64,000 nucleotides of DNA from Opacimonas sp002292215 (lineage in GTDB: Bacteria > Pseudomonadota > Gammaproteobacteria > Enterobacterales > Alteromonadaceae), in contig OX044360.1 in NCBI GenBank assembly GCA_943846745.1, positions 248,001 to 312,000 on the forward strand. The letters are read 5' to 3'. Shown piece by piece: positions 15,161 through 23,840 of this stretch (position 1 is the first letter of the stretch; every line of letters starts with the position of its first letter). The notes beneath the pieces were generated by a model. The model was not told the origin of the DNA. It saw nothing but the letters and a program-made list of their open reading frames with translations, and searched no databases. Made by a program: the position numbers and the translations under genes.

Positions 15161-15712
15161 ATGGATGCATTAACGTTATTATTAACTCGACATTCCCAGC
15201 CTAGATTAACCGCTCCAGCCCCTGCGGATGAAGCACTAGAAAATATTAAACAAGCGGCTTTACGCGCACCCGATCATGCTTGTTTAAAGCCTTGGAAATT
15301 TATCGTTTGTACCGGTAAAGGTCTAGATAAATTAGGTGATATATTACAAGATTCAGCGATTTCTTCTGATAAAGAACAAGTCAGTATTGACCGTGCGTTG
15401 CAGTTACCACATCGCGCACCTATGGTGATCATTGCCATTAATCAATACAAACAACACGATAAAGTGCCGAAAGAAGAACAAATAGCGGCGACAGCATGTG
15501 CTGTTCAATCTATGCAGATGGCTGCTTTAGTACAAGGTTTTGCTGGGATTTGGCGCACCGGTAGTTATGCCCAATGCCCCTATGTAAAACAATCTCTTGA
15601 ACTTAACGAAGATGATGAAATCGTAGGTTTTTTATATTTAGGAACCAGTAGCATGAAAGCGTTACCTAAACCAGTCATTGATAGTGATGCTTATTTTACC
15701 CACTGGACATAA
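15161..15712 (+). CDS. ydjA: YdjA-like NAD(P)H nitroreductase family protein
   Basis: A small FMN-dependent nitroreductase-fold protein of 183 residues from the ATG at 15161 (AAGGA 6 bases upstream). Typical features are the N-terminal RHSQPRL segment that binds FMN phosphate, RAPDHACLKPWKFIV near residue 40, and GIWRTGSYA in the C-terminal half. The natural substrate of this subfamily is unknown. The position divergent from sppA matches E. coli and supports the name. Confidence 0.88.
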   Translation: MDALTLLLTRHSQPRLTAPAPADEALENIKQAALRAPDHACLKPWKFIVCTGKGLDKLGDILQDSAISSDKEQVSIDRALQLPHRAPMVIIAINQYKQHDKVPKEEQIAATACAVQSMQMAALVQGFAGIWRTGSYAQCPYVKQSLELNEDDEIVGFLYLGTSSMKALPKPVIDSDAYFTHWT

Positions 15713-15725
15713 GATATTGATGAAT

Positions 15726-15752
15726 GGTGCCGTTTAACAATTAAACGGCACC
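15726..15752. repeat. Perfect 12-bp inverted repeat between convergent genes
   Basis: GGTGCCGTTTAA and TTAAACGGCACC are separated by 3 bases and lie between the stops of ydjA and the reductase gene. No T-tract follows on either strand, so it is a 3'-end hairpin rather than a classical terminator. Confidence 0.55.
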
Positions 15753-15761
15753 GTCAGTGCT

Positions 15762-16946
15762 TTACTTTTCAATTTTGAAATATAAACCGGCGTTGTCTAT
15801 CAACCGTTTAATTAATGCTTCACCCATCGCTGGGGCAGGGGTATAAATACCGCCGAGTGTCGCTAAATCATCAAACGCAAGACACATTGCGCTTTCTGTT
15901 AGCATTTTCGACGTCGACCCGTAACCGGGGTCTAAATGCCCACCAACGCTCGCGATAACCTGTTTTTCATTTTCTTCTGCAATAAACATAATATCGTAAT
16001 TGCCGTTTTCGCGTTCTTCTTTGCTCGGACCTTCGCCAGGTTTGGGCGCATCTTTGCCTGCAAGTGATTTGTCATTTGCGACAAAATTCGCCATTTTTTC
16101 ACCTTGCTCACCGGGTCCGGTCAAGATCATTTCATCATAGACAAAGTCTTTGCCATACAAATGATCGAGTAGCGCATTGGAACGATGGATGTTTTTGGTG
16201 TTAATTGTCGCCATAATAAATGGAGCAGACCAGCTATTTAGTGCTTCATCAAAATAAGGCTGATTGCCAGCAGGTTGTTCGGGTCCAGTAAAGCCGTTTG
16301 CTAATGCAAAAGGGTTCACTAAATATTCCATGATCTTAGGATCATTCGCCGCAGCGACCATGGTCGCTTTCAAGCTTGCCGCTGTACCACCTGAAAACTT
16401 ACCGTTCATCGCTCGCACTCGACATTTCACGCGTGAGAATGTATGCCCAGTGTGTTGTTGAATATGCTCTTGTAAGAAAAACACCCCCAAATCAAAAGGG
16501 ATGGAATCAAAGCCGCAAGAAAACACAATACGCGCACCCGATGCTTCTGCTTTAGTCTGTAGAGCATCGATTTTTTGGCGCATCCATGACGGCTCTCCAC
16601 ATAGATCCACATAGTCAGTACCTAGTTCAGCACACAGACTAACTAATGTATCACCATAAAGTTGATAAGGACCAACAGTAGTAATGACGACTTTGGTTTG
16701 TTGTACGAGTTCACGCAGAGCAGCTTCATCTTGGCTATCAGCAATGATTATAGGGAGTGTTTCGGATAATCCGAGTTGTGACTTGATAAGATTGAGTTTA
16801 TCAGCTGAACGGCCAGCTATAGCCCATTTTACATCAGTATTTGCATATTGGGCATGCATATACTCGGCGACAAGTTGTCCAGTAAAACCGGTTGCGCCAT
16901 AAATGACTATATCGAGAGGTTTTTCGCTAGATAGGGAATAGGGCAT
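15762..16946 (-). CDS. Saccharopine-dehydrogenase-like NAD(P)-binding reductase
   Basis: The 394-residue protein starts with a Rossmann motif, IVIYGATGFTGQLVAEY (about 13-29), followed by AGRSADKL and a TTVGPYQLYG segment. These are characteristic of the saccharopine dehydrogenase-like family that includes mycobacterial trans-acting enoyl reductases. No membrane segments are seen. The family name does not fix the substrate: it is unlikely to be a true lysine-pathway enzyme, and lipid or ketide reduction is only one possibility. The gene stands alone, bounded by U-tract-less hairpins on both sides, with a palindrome just upstream of its start. Confidence 0.82.
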   Translation of the reverse strand: MPYSLSSEKPLDIVIYGATGFTGQLVAEYMHAQYANTDVKWAIAGRSADKLNLIKSQLGLSETLPIIIADSQDEAALRELVQQTKVVITTVGPYQLYGDTLVSLCAELGTDYVDLCGEPSWMRQKIDALQTKAEASGARIVFSCGFDSIPFDLGVFFLQEHIQQHTGHTFSRVKCRVRAMNGKFSGGTAASLKATMVAAANDPKIMEYLVNPFALANGFTGPEQPAGNQPYFDEALNSWSAPFIMATINTKNIHRSNALLDHLYGKDFVYDEMILTGPGEQGEKMANFVANDKSLAGKDAPKPGEGPSKEERENGNYDIMFIAEENEKQVIASVGGHLDPGYGSTSKMLTESAMCLAFDDLATLGGIYTPAPAMGEALIKRLIDNAGLYFKIEK

Positions 16947-16969
16947 ATCGTGATCCTTGTTATTATTAT

Positions 16970-16989
16970 CTATTACTAGTATGTAATAG
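16970..16989 (-). promoter_or_regulatory. Operator-like palindrome upstream of the reductase gene
   Basis: CTATTAC-TAGTAT-GTAATAG has perfect 7-bp arms and lies 24 bases before the ATG of the saccharopine-dehydrogenase-like gene, where a repressor site would be expected. No regulator gene is adjacent. Confidence 0.35.
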
Positions 16990-16990
16990 T

Positions 16991-17029
16991 AGTTGACTTG
17001 TTAAATAATTGTTACTTAACAAGTCAACT
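16991..17029 (-). repeat. Perfect 14-bp inverted repeat downstream of pyk
   Basis: AGTTGACTTGTTAA and TTAACAAGTCAACT are separated by 11 bases, 37 bases past the pyk stop. The stem is strong but there is no T-run, so it may act in a Rho-dependent 3' end or protect the pyk message. Confidence 0.55.
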
Positions 17030-17065
17030 ATAAGGTCACTTTTATAGCAAGCTATTTTTTACTAA

Positions 17066-18508
17066 TTAACTGATGGTAACAATTTTACACGTGTTAGTTG
17101 CACCGACGGTTTCCATTTGATCACCATAAGTGAAGATTATTTGGTCACCAGACTCTAATAATCCTTCATTTTTCAAATGTTCAACGACATCAGCGGTAAC
17201 TTGACCAGGCTTAGATACGGTTGAATCAAAATACAATGGTGTCACACCACGGTACAACGCCATCATGTTTAGGGTATCGGTATGACGAGATAAACCAATA
17301 ATTGGCAATGAAGTCGTAATTCGAGACATCAATTTAACACTTGAGCTGGATTCGGTTAAGCCCACAATCGCTTTAATTGATTTGTAATGATTCGCGGCAT
17401 AAACGGCTGCCATCGCAGTTGTCTCGCTGATACTTTGAAATGTTTCTTCTAAACGATGGTTAGACACATTGACACTTGGGTGTAATTCAGCACCGACACA
17501 TACACGCGCCATTGCTTGTACCGTTTCTATAGGAAACTTACCTGCAGCGGTTTCGGCTGATAACATTACCGCATCAGTTCCATCAAGTACGGCATTGGCT
17601 ACATCCATGACTTCTGCTCGAGTGGGTAATGGTGCTTCAATCATTGATTCCATCATTTGCGTTGCAGTAATAACGATTTTGTTTAACTGACGCGAACGAG
17701 CGATGAGCTTTTTCTGAACGCCCACTAATTCAGCATCGCCAATTTCAACACCTAAATCACCGCGAGCTACCATTACGGCGTCTGATGCTAAAATGATATC
17801 GTCAATGGCTGCATCAGTGGCGACTGTTTCAGCACGTTCAACTTTGGCACAAATTTTTGCAAAACAACCTGCCGCTTCAGCAAGTTCACGAGCATAATCT
17901 AAGTCTGCACCATTACGTGGAAAGCTTACCGCTAGATAATCAACACCAATTGCTGCTGCTGTTTTGATATCTTCTTTGTCTTTATCTGTTAATGCAGCTG
18001 CTGACAAACCACCACCTTGGCGGTTGATACCTTTGTTGTTGGACAATTTACCTGCAACGCTGACTGTCGTATGAATTTTACTACCTTCAACGCTATCAAC
18101 GATTAATTGTACTCGACCATCATCAAGTAATAAGACGTCAGCAGGATTAACGTCTTGTGGTAGCGCTTTATAATCGATACCCACGCTGTCTTGATTACCT
18201 GTTTCTTTGTCTTGAGCTGCATCTAAGGTGAATTTGTCGCCTAAAGATAAATAGATAGGGCCTTCTGCAAATTTAGATACGCGAATTTTGGGGCCTTGAA
18301 GATCACCTAATATACCAACATAAGTATTTAGTTTTTTGGCAACGGCACGCACTCGCAATGCGCGTTGAATATGGTCATCAGCAGTACCATGTGAAAAATT
18401 CATACGTACAACATTAGCGCCCGCTGCGATCAGTTTTTCGAGCATCTCTGTACTATCGGTTGCTGGACCTAAAGTGGCTAATATTTTGGTTCTACGTGGG
18501 GATGTCAT
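17066..18508 (-). CDS. pykA: Pyruvate kinase
   Basis: Pyruvate kinase makes ATP and pyruvate from PEP and ADP. The 480-residue length and alignment fit the PykA (type II) form. Recognisable blocks are the N-terminal TKILATLGPATDS, MNFSHG near residue 38, the active-site region VMVARGDLGVEIG, and ITATQMMESMIEAPLPTRAE, which holds substrate and metal ligands. It is a monocistronic gene next to hexR on the same strand, as in other gammaproteobacteria. A HexR-like site lies 56 bases upstream of its start. Confidence 0.96.
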   Translation of the reverse strand: MTSPRRTKILATLGPATDSTEMLEKLIAAGANVVRMNFSHGTADDHIQRALRVRAVAKKLNTYVGILGDLQGPKIRVSKFAEGPIYLSLGDKFTLDAAQDKETGNQDSVGIDYKALPQDVNPADVLLLDDGRVQLIVDSVEGSKIHTTVSVAGKLSNNKGINRQGGGLSAAALTDKDKEDIKTAAAIGVDYLAVSFPRNGADLDYARELAEAAGCFAKICAKVERAETVATDAAIDDIILASDAVMVARGDLGVEIGDAELVGVQKKLIARSRQLNKIVITATQMMESMIEAPLPTRAEVMDVANAVLDGTDAVMLSAETAAGKFPIETVQAMARVCVGAELHPSVNVSNHRLEETFQSISETTAMAAVYAANHYKSIKAIVGLTESSSSVKLMSRITTSLPIIGLSRHTDTLNMMALYRGVTPLYFDSTVSKPGQVTADVVEHLKNEGLLESGDQIIFTYGDQMETVGATNTCKIVTIS

Positions 18509-18563
18509 ATTTTTCCTTGAGCATTTGTTATGCTGATTATATTACGTTTGCTGGTAATGATGT

Positions 18564-18578
18564 CGTAATTATATTACA
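18564..18578 (-). promoter_or_regulatory. HexR-like operator upstream of pyk
   Basis: CGTAATTATATTACA: two 6-base arms (5 of 6 complementary) around TAT. It fits the HexR pattern TGTAAT-n3-ATTACA known from Shewanella-type bacteria. It lies between hexR and pyk. Confidence 0.6.
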
Positions 18579-18664
18579 AAAAAATGAAAACTTCTCAATT
18601 AATGTGTAAAAATTACGTAATAATATTTCATTGTTTTTTTATTGTTAGCATGTCTAAATATTGG

Positions 18665-19510
18665 CTAGTTAAGCGAAAAACGTGAATCTTTAAGCGATTC
18701 TTTGACTCGTTTTAAGTTTTCTCTGAACTTGTTGCCACGACGTAAGGTAAAGCCTGTAGCCAAAATATCAATTAAGGTTAGCTGCGCGATACGTGATGCC
18801 ATTGGCATATACATATCCGTATCTTCTGGTACATCAAGTGATAATACATAGTTACTTTCACGACCTAAAGGACTATCAGCCGCTGTAATACCGACAACAA
18901 TCGCATCATTAGCACGCGCCATCTGAGCGATTTCGACCAATGATTTGGTTCGTCCAGTATGTGAAATAAGGACAATGACATCCCCTTCGGTACTGTTCAT
19001 TGTCGACATACGTTGCATTACAATATCTTCAAAATAGACCACTGGAACATTAAAACGGAAGAATTTGTTTAACGCATCATGGGCGACAGATGCCGAAGAT
19101 CCAAGACCAAAAAATGAGATTTTTTTAGCCTGAGTAAGCAAGTCAACAACGCGGTTAATCGTACTAATATCAACCGACTGTTTTGCGATATCTAAGGCTG
19201 CCATTGTGGATTCAAAGATTTTATTGGTGTATTCCTCGGGGCCATCATTTTCGTCAACATTGCGGTTAACATAAGGCGTACCTTGAGCAAGACTTTGTGC
19301 TAAGTGTAATTTAAAATCAGGGAATCCTTTGGTATCTAAACGTCGACAAAAGCGATTGACGGTAGGTTCACTGACACCAGAGAGATTGGCCAACGTTGCA
19401 ATACTTGAATGTATAGCGGTTTGCGGGTTAGCGAGGATCGCTTCAGCGACTTTCTTTTCAGATTTGCTGAATAGTTCTGAATTGCGCGTTATTTTATCTA
19501 AAATGTTCAT
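18665..19510 (-). CDS. hexR: HexR, RpiR-family regulator of central carbon metabolism
   Basis: HexR is a DNA-binding regulator that senses KDPG, the Entner-Doudoroff intermediate. It represses glycolytic/ED genes and activates gluconeogenic ones in related bacteria. The 281 residues divide into an RpiR helix-turn-helix (about 1-77, with LANLSGVSEPTVNRFCRRL) and a SIS sugar-phosphate domain (about 120-255, with ISFFGLGSSASVAHDA and VIVLISHTGRTKSLVE). It is divergent from zwf and lies beside pyk, the classic HexR context. Confidence 0.95.
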   Translation of the reverse strand: MNILDKITRNSELFSKSEKKVAEAILANPQTAIHSSIATLANLSGVSEPTVNRFCRRLDTKGFPDFKLHLAQSLAQGTPYVNRNVDENDGPEEYTNKIFESTMAALDIAKQSVDISTINRVVDLLTQAKKISFFGLGSSASVAHDALNKFFRFNVPVVYFEDIVMQRMSTMNSTEGDVIVLISHTGRTKSLVEIAQMARANDAIVVGITAADSPLGRESNYVLSLDVPEDTDMYMPMASRIAQLTLIDILATGFTLRRGNKFRENLKRVKESLKDSRFSLN

Positions 19511-19712
19511 CTACTTCACTCTTGATGATGTGCTGCTGCTGATGTGCTGCAATGTCACAAATGGCTCACAAAAAATCATGTATTACTATGGTAGTCCTAT
19601 TCTTACTGAGGACTTTTTGCTCAGTATACGCTTATTTTTGTAGTTCATTACATAAAATCTTATCAAAAAACACGTTTTTCGATATTTTTTAACATTAATA
19701 ACGAACTTAAGT

Positions 19713-19727
19713 TGTAATTTTACTACA
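19713..19727 (+). promoter_or_regulatory. HexR-like operator upstream of zwf
   Basis: TGTAATTTTACTACA: 6-base arms (5 of 6 complementary) around TTT, in the roughly 300-bp gap between hexR and zwf. It is positioned to control the zwf-pgl-edd-glk-eda run and possibly hexR. The rest of the gap is AT-rich. It contains an AGTCCT/AGGACT stem at 19593-19614 followed by five T, which I could not assign. Confidence 0.6.
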
Positions 19728-19809
19728 AAATTGAGTAAACTCTGCGTTATCATCTGAAAAGTACTATGATATAGCATGATTATTTTCTTTAACTATAAGG
19801 TCCTTGTCC

Positions 19810-21294
19810 GTGTTAAATACATCTTTTGAACCCGTAGACTTCGTGTTGTTTGGAACTGCTGGCGATTTAGCTCGTCGTAAATTATTGCCTTCATTATATC
19901 AACTCGAAAAAGCAGACCTAATGCATACCGATACTAAAATCATCGGTGTAGCGCGAGTTGAATCTTCGATTTCTGAGTATCAGCAAACCGTTAAGGACAA
20001 CATCGAAAAATTTACTAAAGAATCTGTGTGTGAAACCACATGGGCGCGCTTTTGTAGCAAACTCGATTATGTGAAAATCGATATGAAGAGTCCGGAAGAT
20101 TACTCTGGATTGTCAGAGCATGTTAATGAAGACCGGATTATGGTCTGTTATTTTGCAACGCCGCCGGCTATTTATGGAGATATATGTAAAGGTCTTGCTG
20201 CTGCAGACATTATTGATGAATCTGTTCGTGTGGTATTAGAAAAACCAATCGGTCATGATTTAGCGTCGTCTAAATTAATCAATGAAGAAGTTGCCGAATA
20301 CTTTAACGAAAATCAAATATACCGTATTGATCATTATTTAGGTAAAGAAACAGTACTAAATCTGATTGCGTTACGTTTTGCTAATTCTATTTTTGCTACT
20401 AACTGGGATCATAATTGTATTGACCATGTGCAAATTAGCGTTGCAGAATCAGTCGGTATTGAAGGGCGTTGGGGTTACTTTGACGACGCAGGACAAATGC
20501 GTGATATGGTGCAAAACCATTTATTACAAGTATTAAGTCTGGTCGCGATGGAGCCACCGACGACATTAGACGCCGATAGTATCCGCGATGAAAAACTCAA
20601 GGTTCTAAAAGCACTGCGTCCAATTAATAAATCTAATTACCAACAATCGACCGTACGTGGTCAATATATTGGTGGGTTTGTGAATGGGGTAGAAGTGCCT
20701 GGATACTTAGACGAGCCGGATGCGAATGAACGTTCTAAAACAGAAACATTTGTCGCAATTAAAGCTCAAATCGATAACTGGCGCTGGGCTGGTGTGCCAT
20801 TTTACCTAAGAACCGGTAAGCGTATGCCTGCAAAGACGTCAGAAGTCGTCATTTATTTCAAACGTCAACCACACAATTTATTTGGCGATAGTTTCGCTAA
20901 TTTACCACCCAATAAGTTGGTTATCCGTTTACAGCCTGATGAAGGTGTTGAAGTCACGGTTATGAATAAAGTCCCTGGTTTGACTACCAGCGGTTCGATG
21001 GATTTACAAAAATCAAACCTAAACCTGAGTTTCTCAGAAGCTTTCCAAGGTGAGCGTATTCCTGATGCTTATGAAAAACTTTTACTAGAAGTCATGCTAG
21101 GCAACCAGGCATTATTCGTTCGTCGTGACGAAATTGAACAAGCATGGTCTTGGGTTGATTCAATTATCTCAGCTTGGGACAGCAGTAGTGAGCCTCCAGA
21201 GCCATATCAAGCTGGTACATGGGGACCAGTAGAATCAATAGGATTACTTGCTAAAGAAGGACGCGCTTGGTATCAGTCCAAAGCAGTAAAATAA
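19810..21294 (+). CDS. zwf: Glucose-6-phosphate 1-dehydrogenase
   Basis: Zwf oxidises glucose-6-phosphate to 6-phosphogluconolactone and makes NADPH. It has about 494 residues. The nucleotide motif FGTAGDLARRKLLPSLY is near the N-terminus and the catalytic segment YRIDHYLGKETVLNL is at about 173-187. Starts TTG (19804) and GTG (19810) both lie in frame. AAGG at 19797-19800 gives a normal spacing only for the GTG, which I chose. It heads a five-gene Entner-Doudoroff operon with a HexR-like site upstream. Confidence 0.96.
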   Translation: MLNTSFEPVDFVLFGTAGDLARRKLLPSLYQLEKADLMHTDTKIIGVARVESSISEYQQTVKDNIEKFTKESVCETTWARFCSKLDYVKIDMKSPEDYSGLSEHVNEDRIMVCYFATPPAIYGDICKGLAAADIIDESVRVVLEKPIGHDLASSKLINEEVAEYFNENQIYRIDHYLGKETVLNLIALRFANSIFATNWDHNCIDHVQISVAESVGIEGRWGYFDDAGQMRDMVQNHLLQVLSLVAMEPPTTLDADSIRDEKLKVLKALRPINKSNYQQSTVRGQYIGGFVNGVEVPGYLDEPDANERSKTETFVAIKAQIDNWRWAGVPFYLRTGKRMPAKTSEVVIYFKRQPHNLFGDSFANLPPNKLVIRLQPDEGVEVTVMNKVPGLTTSGSMDLQKSNLNLSFSEAFQGERIPDAYEKLLLEVMLGNQALFVRRDEIEQAWSWVDSIISAWDSSSEPPEPYQAGTWGPVESIGLLAKEGRAWYQSKAVK

Positions 21295-21303
21295 GGAATA
21301 ACA

Positions 21304-21993
21304 ATGTCATTACAAACACATGAATTTGCTTCAACAGAAGCCTTAAACGAAGAATTTGCGACTAAAATAATCGCTATCCTACAGATTGCAATAGCTGAAA
21401 AAGGTCAAGCTAGTCTGATAGTTAGTGGTGGCAATACGCCAAAGCCATTGTTTGCTGCGTTATCTCAAGCAGATTTAGATTGGTCTAAAGTGGTGATCAG
21501 TTTGGCTGATGATCGCTGGGTAGATACCAATGATGCTGCAAGTAATGACAAACTAGTCCGTGAACATTTATTAGTCGGTAACGCGGCAGCGGCGACATTT
21601 ATCAGTCTAAAGCATGATTTTGCAGACGCTAACGACGCTGTATCAGCCTGTGAAGCCGCGCTAAGTAATGTAAAAATGCCGTTTGATGTATTGATTTTAG
21701 GGATGGGCGAAGATGGTCATACTGCCTCTTTGTTCCCTTGTTCAAAAGAATTACAAGCCGGCTTAGAGCTAAATTCAGGTAAAAAATACATCGCTGTGCA
21801 ACCAACAACTGCGCCACATCAACGTATGTCGTTAACATTGCCAGCGTTATTGACCTCTAGCCATATTTTCTTGCATTTGACGGGGGCTGCGAAACAAGCA
21901 GTTGTTGCACAAGCACTTGCCAGTACCGAAACACAAATGCCAATCAAAGCGGTGCTTGATCGCGCCAATGTCCAACTTATGTGGGCACCATAG
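21304..21993 (+). CDS. pgl: 6-phosphogluconolactonase
   Basis: The enzyme hydrolyses 6-phosphogluconolactone to 6-phosphogluconate. The 229-residue DevB/Pgl-type protein has the sugar-phosphate-binding loop LIVSGGNTPKPLF, the segment LADDRWV and the active-site region LGMGEDGHTASLFP. It starts 9 bases after zwf with AAGGA upstream, and its end runs up to edd. This is the soluble Pgl and is not related to E. coli YbhE-type lactonases. Confidence 0.95.
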   Translation: MSLQTHEFASTEALNEEFATKIIAILQIAIAEKGQASLIVSGGNTPKPLFAALSQADLDWSKVVISLADDRWVDTNDAASNDKLVREHLLVGNAAAATFISLKHDFADANDAVSACEAALSNVKMPFDVLILGMGEDGHTASLFPCSKELQAGLELNSGKKYIAVQPTTAPHQRMSLTLPALLTSSHIFLHLTGAAKQAVVAQALASTETQMPIKAVLDRANVQLMWAP

Positions 21994-22004
21994 GATTTAT
22001 TACC

Positions 22005-23840
22005 ATGAATAGTTTAATTAATGAAGTTACTCAACGCATTATCGAACGTAGTGTCAAAACTCGTGCAGATTACTTAGCTAAAATAGAAGCCGCGCGCATT
22101 CATGGCCCACACCGTGGTTCGCTTTCTTGTGGTAATTTAGCGCATGGTTTTGCTGCTTGTGGTAAAGCCGATAAGCAAGATTTAACCAGTATGGTTAAAG
22201 CGAATGTCGCCATTGTCTCTTCATATAACGATATGTTATCTGCGCACCAACCTTACGAAGCCTACCCAGCCATTTTAAAAGAAGCGATTAGTCAAGTTGG
22301 TTCCGTGGCGCAATTTGCAGGTGGCGTACCAGCCATGTGTGATGGCGTAACACAAGGTAATGCAGGCATGGATTTAAGTTTGATGAGCCGTGATGTTATT
22401 GCGCTGTCTACAGCGATCGGTTTGTCCCACAACATGTTCGATTCAGCATTGATGCTAGGTATTTGTGACAAAATAGTTCCTGGATTATTACTTGGTGGCT
22501 TGAGTTTTGGTCATCTGCCAACCGTATTTGTCCCAGCTGGTCCAATGCCGTCTGGTTTACCTAATAAAGAAAAAGCCCGTGTACGCCAAGCTTATGCCGA
22601 AGGCAAAGCCGGTCGTGATGAGTTACTCAAAGCCGAGTCTGAATCATATCATTCAGCGGGTACTTGTACTTTTTACGGTACCGCAAACTCAAACCAGTTA
22701 GTCGTTGAAATGATGGGCTTACACTTGCCTGGTTCGAGCTTTGTTAATCCAGGTACACCGTTGCGTGATGCATTAACCAAAGCGGCGGCAGTGCAAGCGA
22801 CACGTATTACCGACTTAGGTGATAATTATGCACCTATCGGTCAAATTGTGGATGCCAAAGCTATCGTCAACGGTATTGTTGCACTATTAGCAACTGGCGG
22901 CTCAACCAACCATACTATGCACTTAGTCGCAGTTGCTCGAGCGGCTGGTTATATTGTTAACTGGGATGATTTCTCTGATTTATCTAAAGCTACGCCATTA
23001 TTAACTCGTATTTATCCAAATGGTTCTGCGGATATTAACCACTTCACTGCTGCTGGCGGTATGGCGTTGTTATTCAAAGAATTATTAGACAACAAATTAC
23101 TCCATAATGACGTTAAAACGATTTGTGGTGAAGGCCTTGACCAATATACCAAAGAACCAGTTATGCGCGATGGCGAATTAATGTGGGTTGATGGTCCAAA
23201 AGAGTCACTCGACAAAACTGTTGTCGCCACGGTAGCTGAACCATTCAAACCTGATGGTGGTTTATCAGTATTAGAAGGGAACTTAGGGCGTGCGGTTATG
23301 AAGACCTCTGCGTTACGTAACCCGCATTGTACTTTTACAGCTCCAGCTGTTGTATTTGAGGACCAATTTGATTTAGATGATGCGTTTAAAGCGGGCGACC
23401 TTAACAAAGATTGTATCGTTGTCGTACGTTTCCAAGGACCTTCAGCAATTGGTATGCCGGAGTTACATCGTTTAACACCGCCGCTTGGTGTATTGCAAGA
23501 TAAGGGCTTTAAAGTCGCATTAGTCACCGATGGCCGGATGTCTGGTGCGTCAGGTAAAGTCCCAGCAGCCATTCACTTAACACCTGAAGCTTATAAAGGT
23601 GGTTTGTTAGCGAAAGTACAAAATGATGATTTAATTCAAATAGATACTGTCACCGGCTCATTAACGTTATTAGTTGATGAAACTGAATTGGCACAACGCG
23701 AAAATAAACCTGCAGATTTAACTAAACATGCACAGGGTATGGGCCGTGAAATGTTTGCTTCAATGCGTTTAGCATTAACCGGAGCAGAAGAAGGCGCATG
23801 TGCATTATTCACACAACAAGGAAGCTTACATGACGCATAA
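22005..23840 (+). CDS. edd: Phosphogluconate dehydratase
   Basis: Edd dehydrates 6-phosphogluconate to KDPG, the committed Entner-Doudoroff step. From the ATG at 22005 (AGGA upstream, overlapping the pgl stop) it has 611 residues, close to the E. coli enzyme. IlvD/Edd-family blocks are clear: VSSYNDMLSAHQPYE, the iron-sulfur region AMCDGVTQGNAGMDLS, SAGTCTFYGTANSNQ, and near the C-terminus VTDGRMSGASGKVPAAIH. It expects a [4Fe-4S] cluster. Its 3' end overlaps glk by 11 bases. Confidence 0.97.
   Translation: MNSLINEVTQRIIERSVKTRADYLAKIEAARIHGPHRGSLSCGNLAHGFAACGKADKQDLTSMVKANVAIVSSYNDMLSAHQPYEAYPAILKEAISQVGSVAQFAGGVPAMCDGVTQGNAGMDLSLMSRDVIALSTAIGLSHNMFDSALMLGICDKIVPGLLLGGLSFGHLPTVFVPAGPMPSGLPNKEKARVRQAYAEGKAGRDELLKAESESYHSAGTCTFYGTANSNQLVVEMMGLHLPGSSFVNPGTPLRDALTKAAAVQATRITDLGDNYAPIGQIVDAKAIVNGIVALLATGGSTNHTMHLVAVARAAGYIVNWDDFSDLSKATPLLTRIYPNGSADINHFTAAGGMALLFKELLDNKLLHNDVKTICGEGLDQYTKEPVMRDGELMWVDGPKESLDKTVVATVAEPFKPDGGLSVLEGNLGRAVMKTSALRNPHCTFTAPAVVFEDQFDLDDAFKAGDLNKDCIVVVRFQGPSAIGMPELHRLTPPLGVLQDKGFKVALVTDGRMSGASGKVPAAIHLTPEAYKGGLLAKVQNDDLIQIDTVTGSLTLLVDETELAQRENKPADLTKHAQGMGREMFASMRLALTGAEEGACALFTQQGSLHDA

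Noticed and set aside
17083..17094. ACACGTGT inside the end of pyk, resembling the centre of the LacI-type operator
   Set aside because: Only the centre matches, the outer bases are asymmetric, and it lies in coding sequence at the 3' end of a gene.
19593..19614. AGTCCT/AGGACT stem followed by five T upstream of zwf
   Set aside because: Terminator-like, but no gene ends before it on the plus strand and the stem is only 6 bp. It is not strong enough to call an attenuator.
23012..23572. 186-codon open frame antisense to edd
   Set aside because: It lies wholly inside the strongly conserved edd gene, its protein is rich in Ser, Pro and Asn in the manner of shadow frames, and it has no convincing ribosome-binding site.
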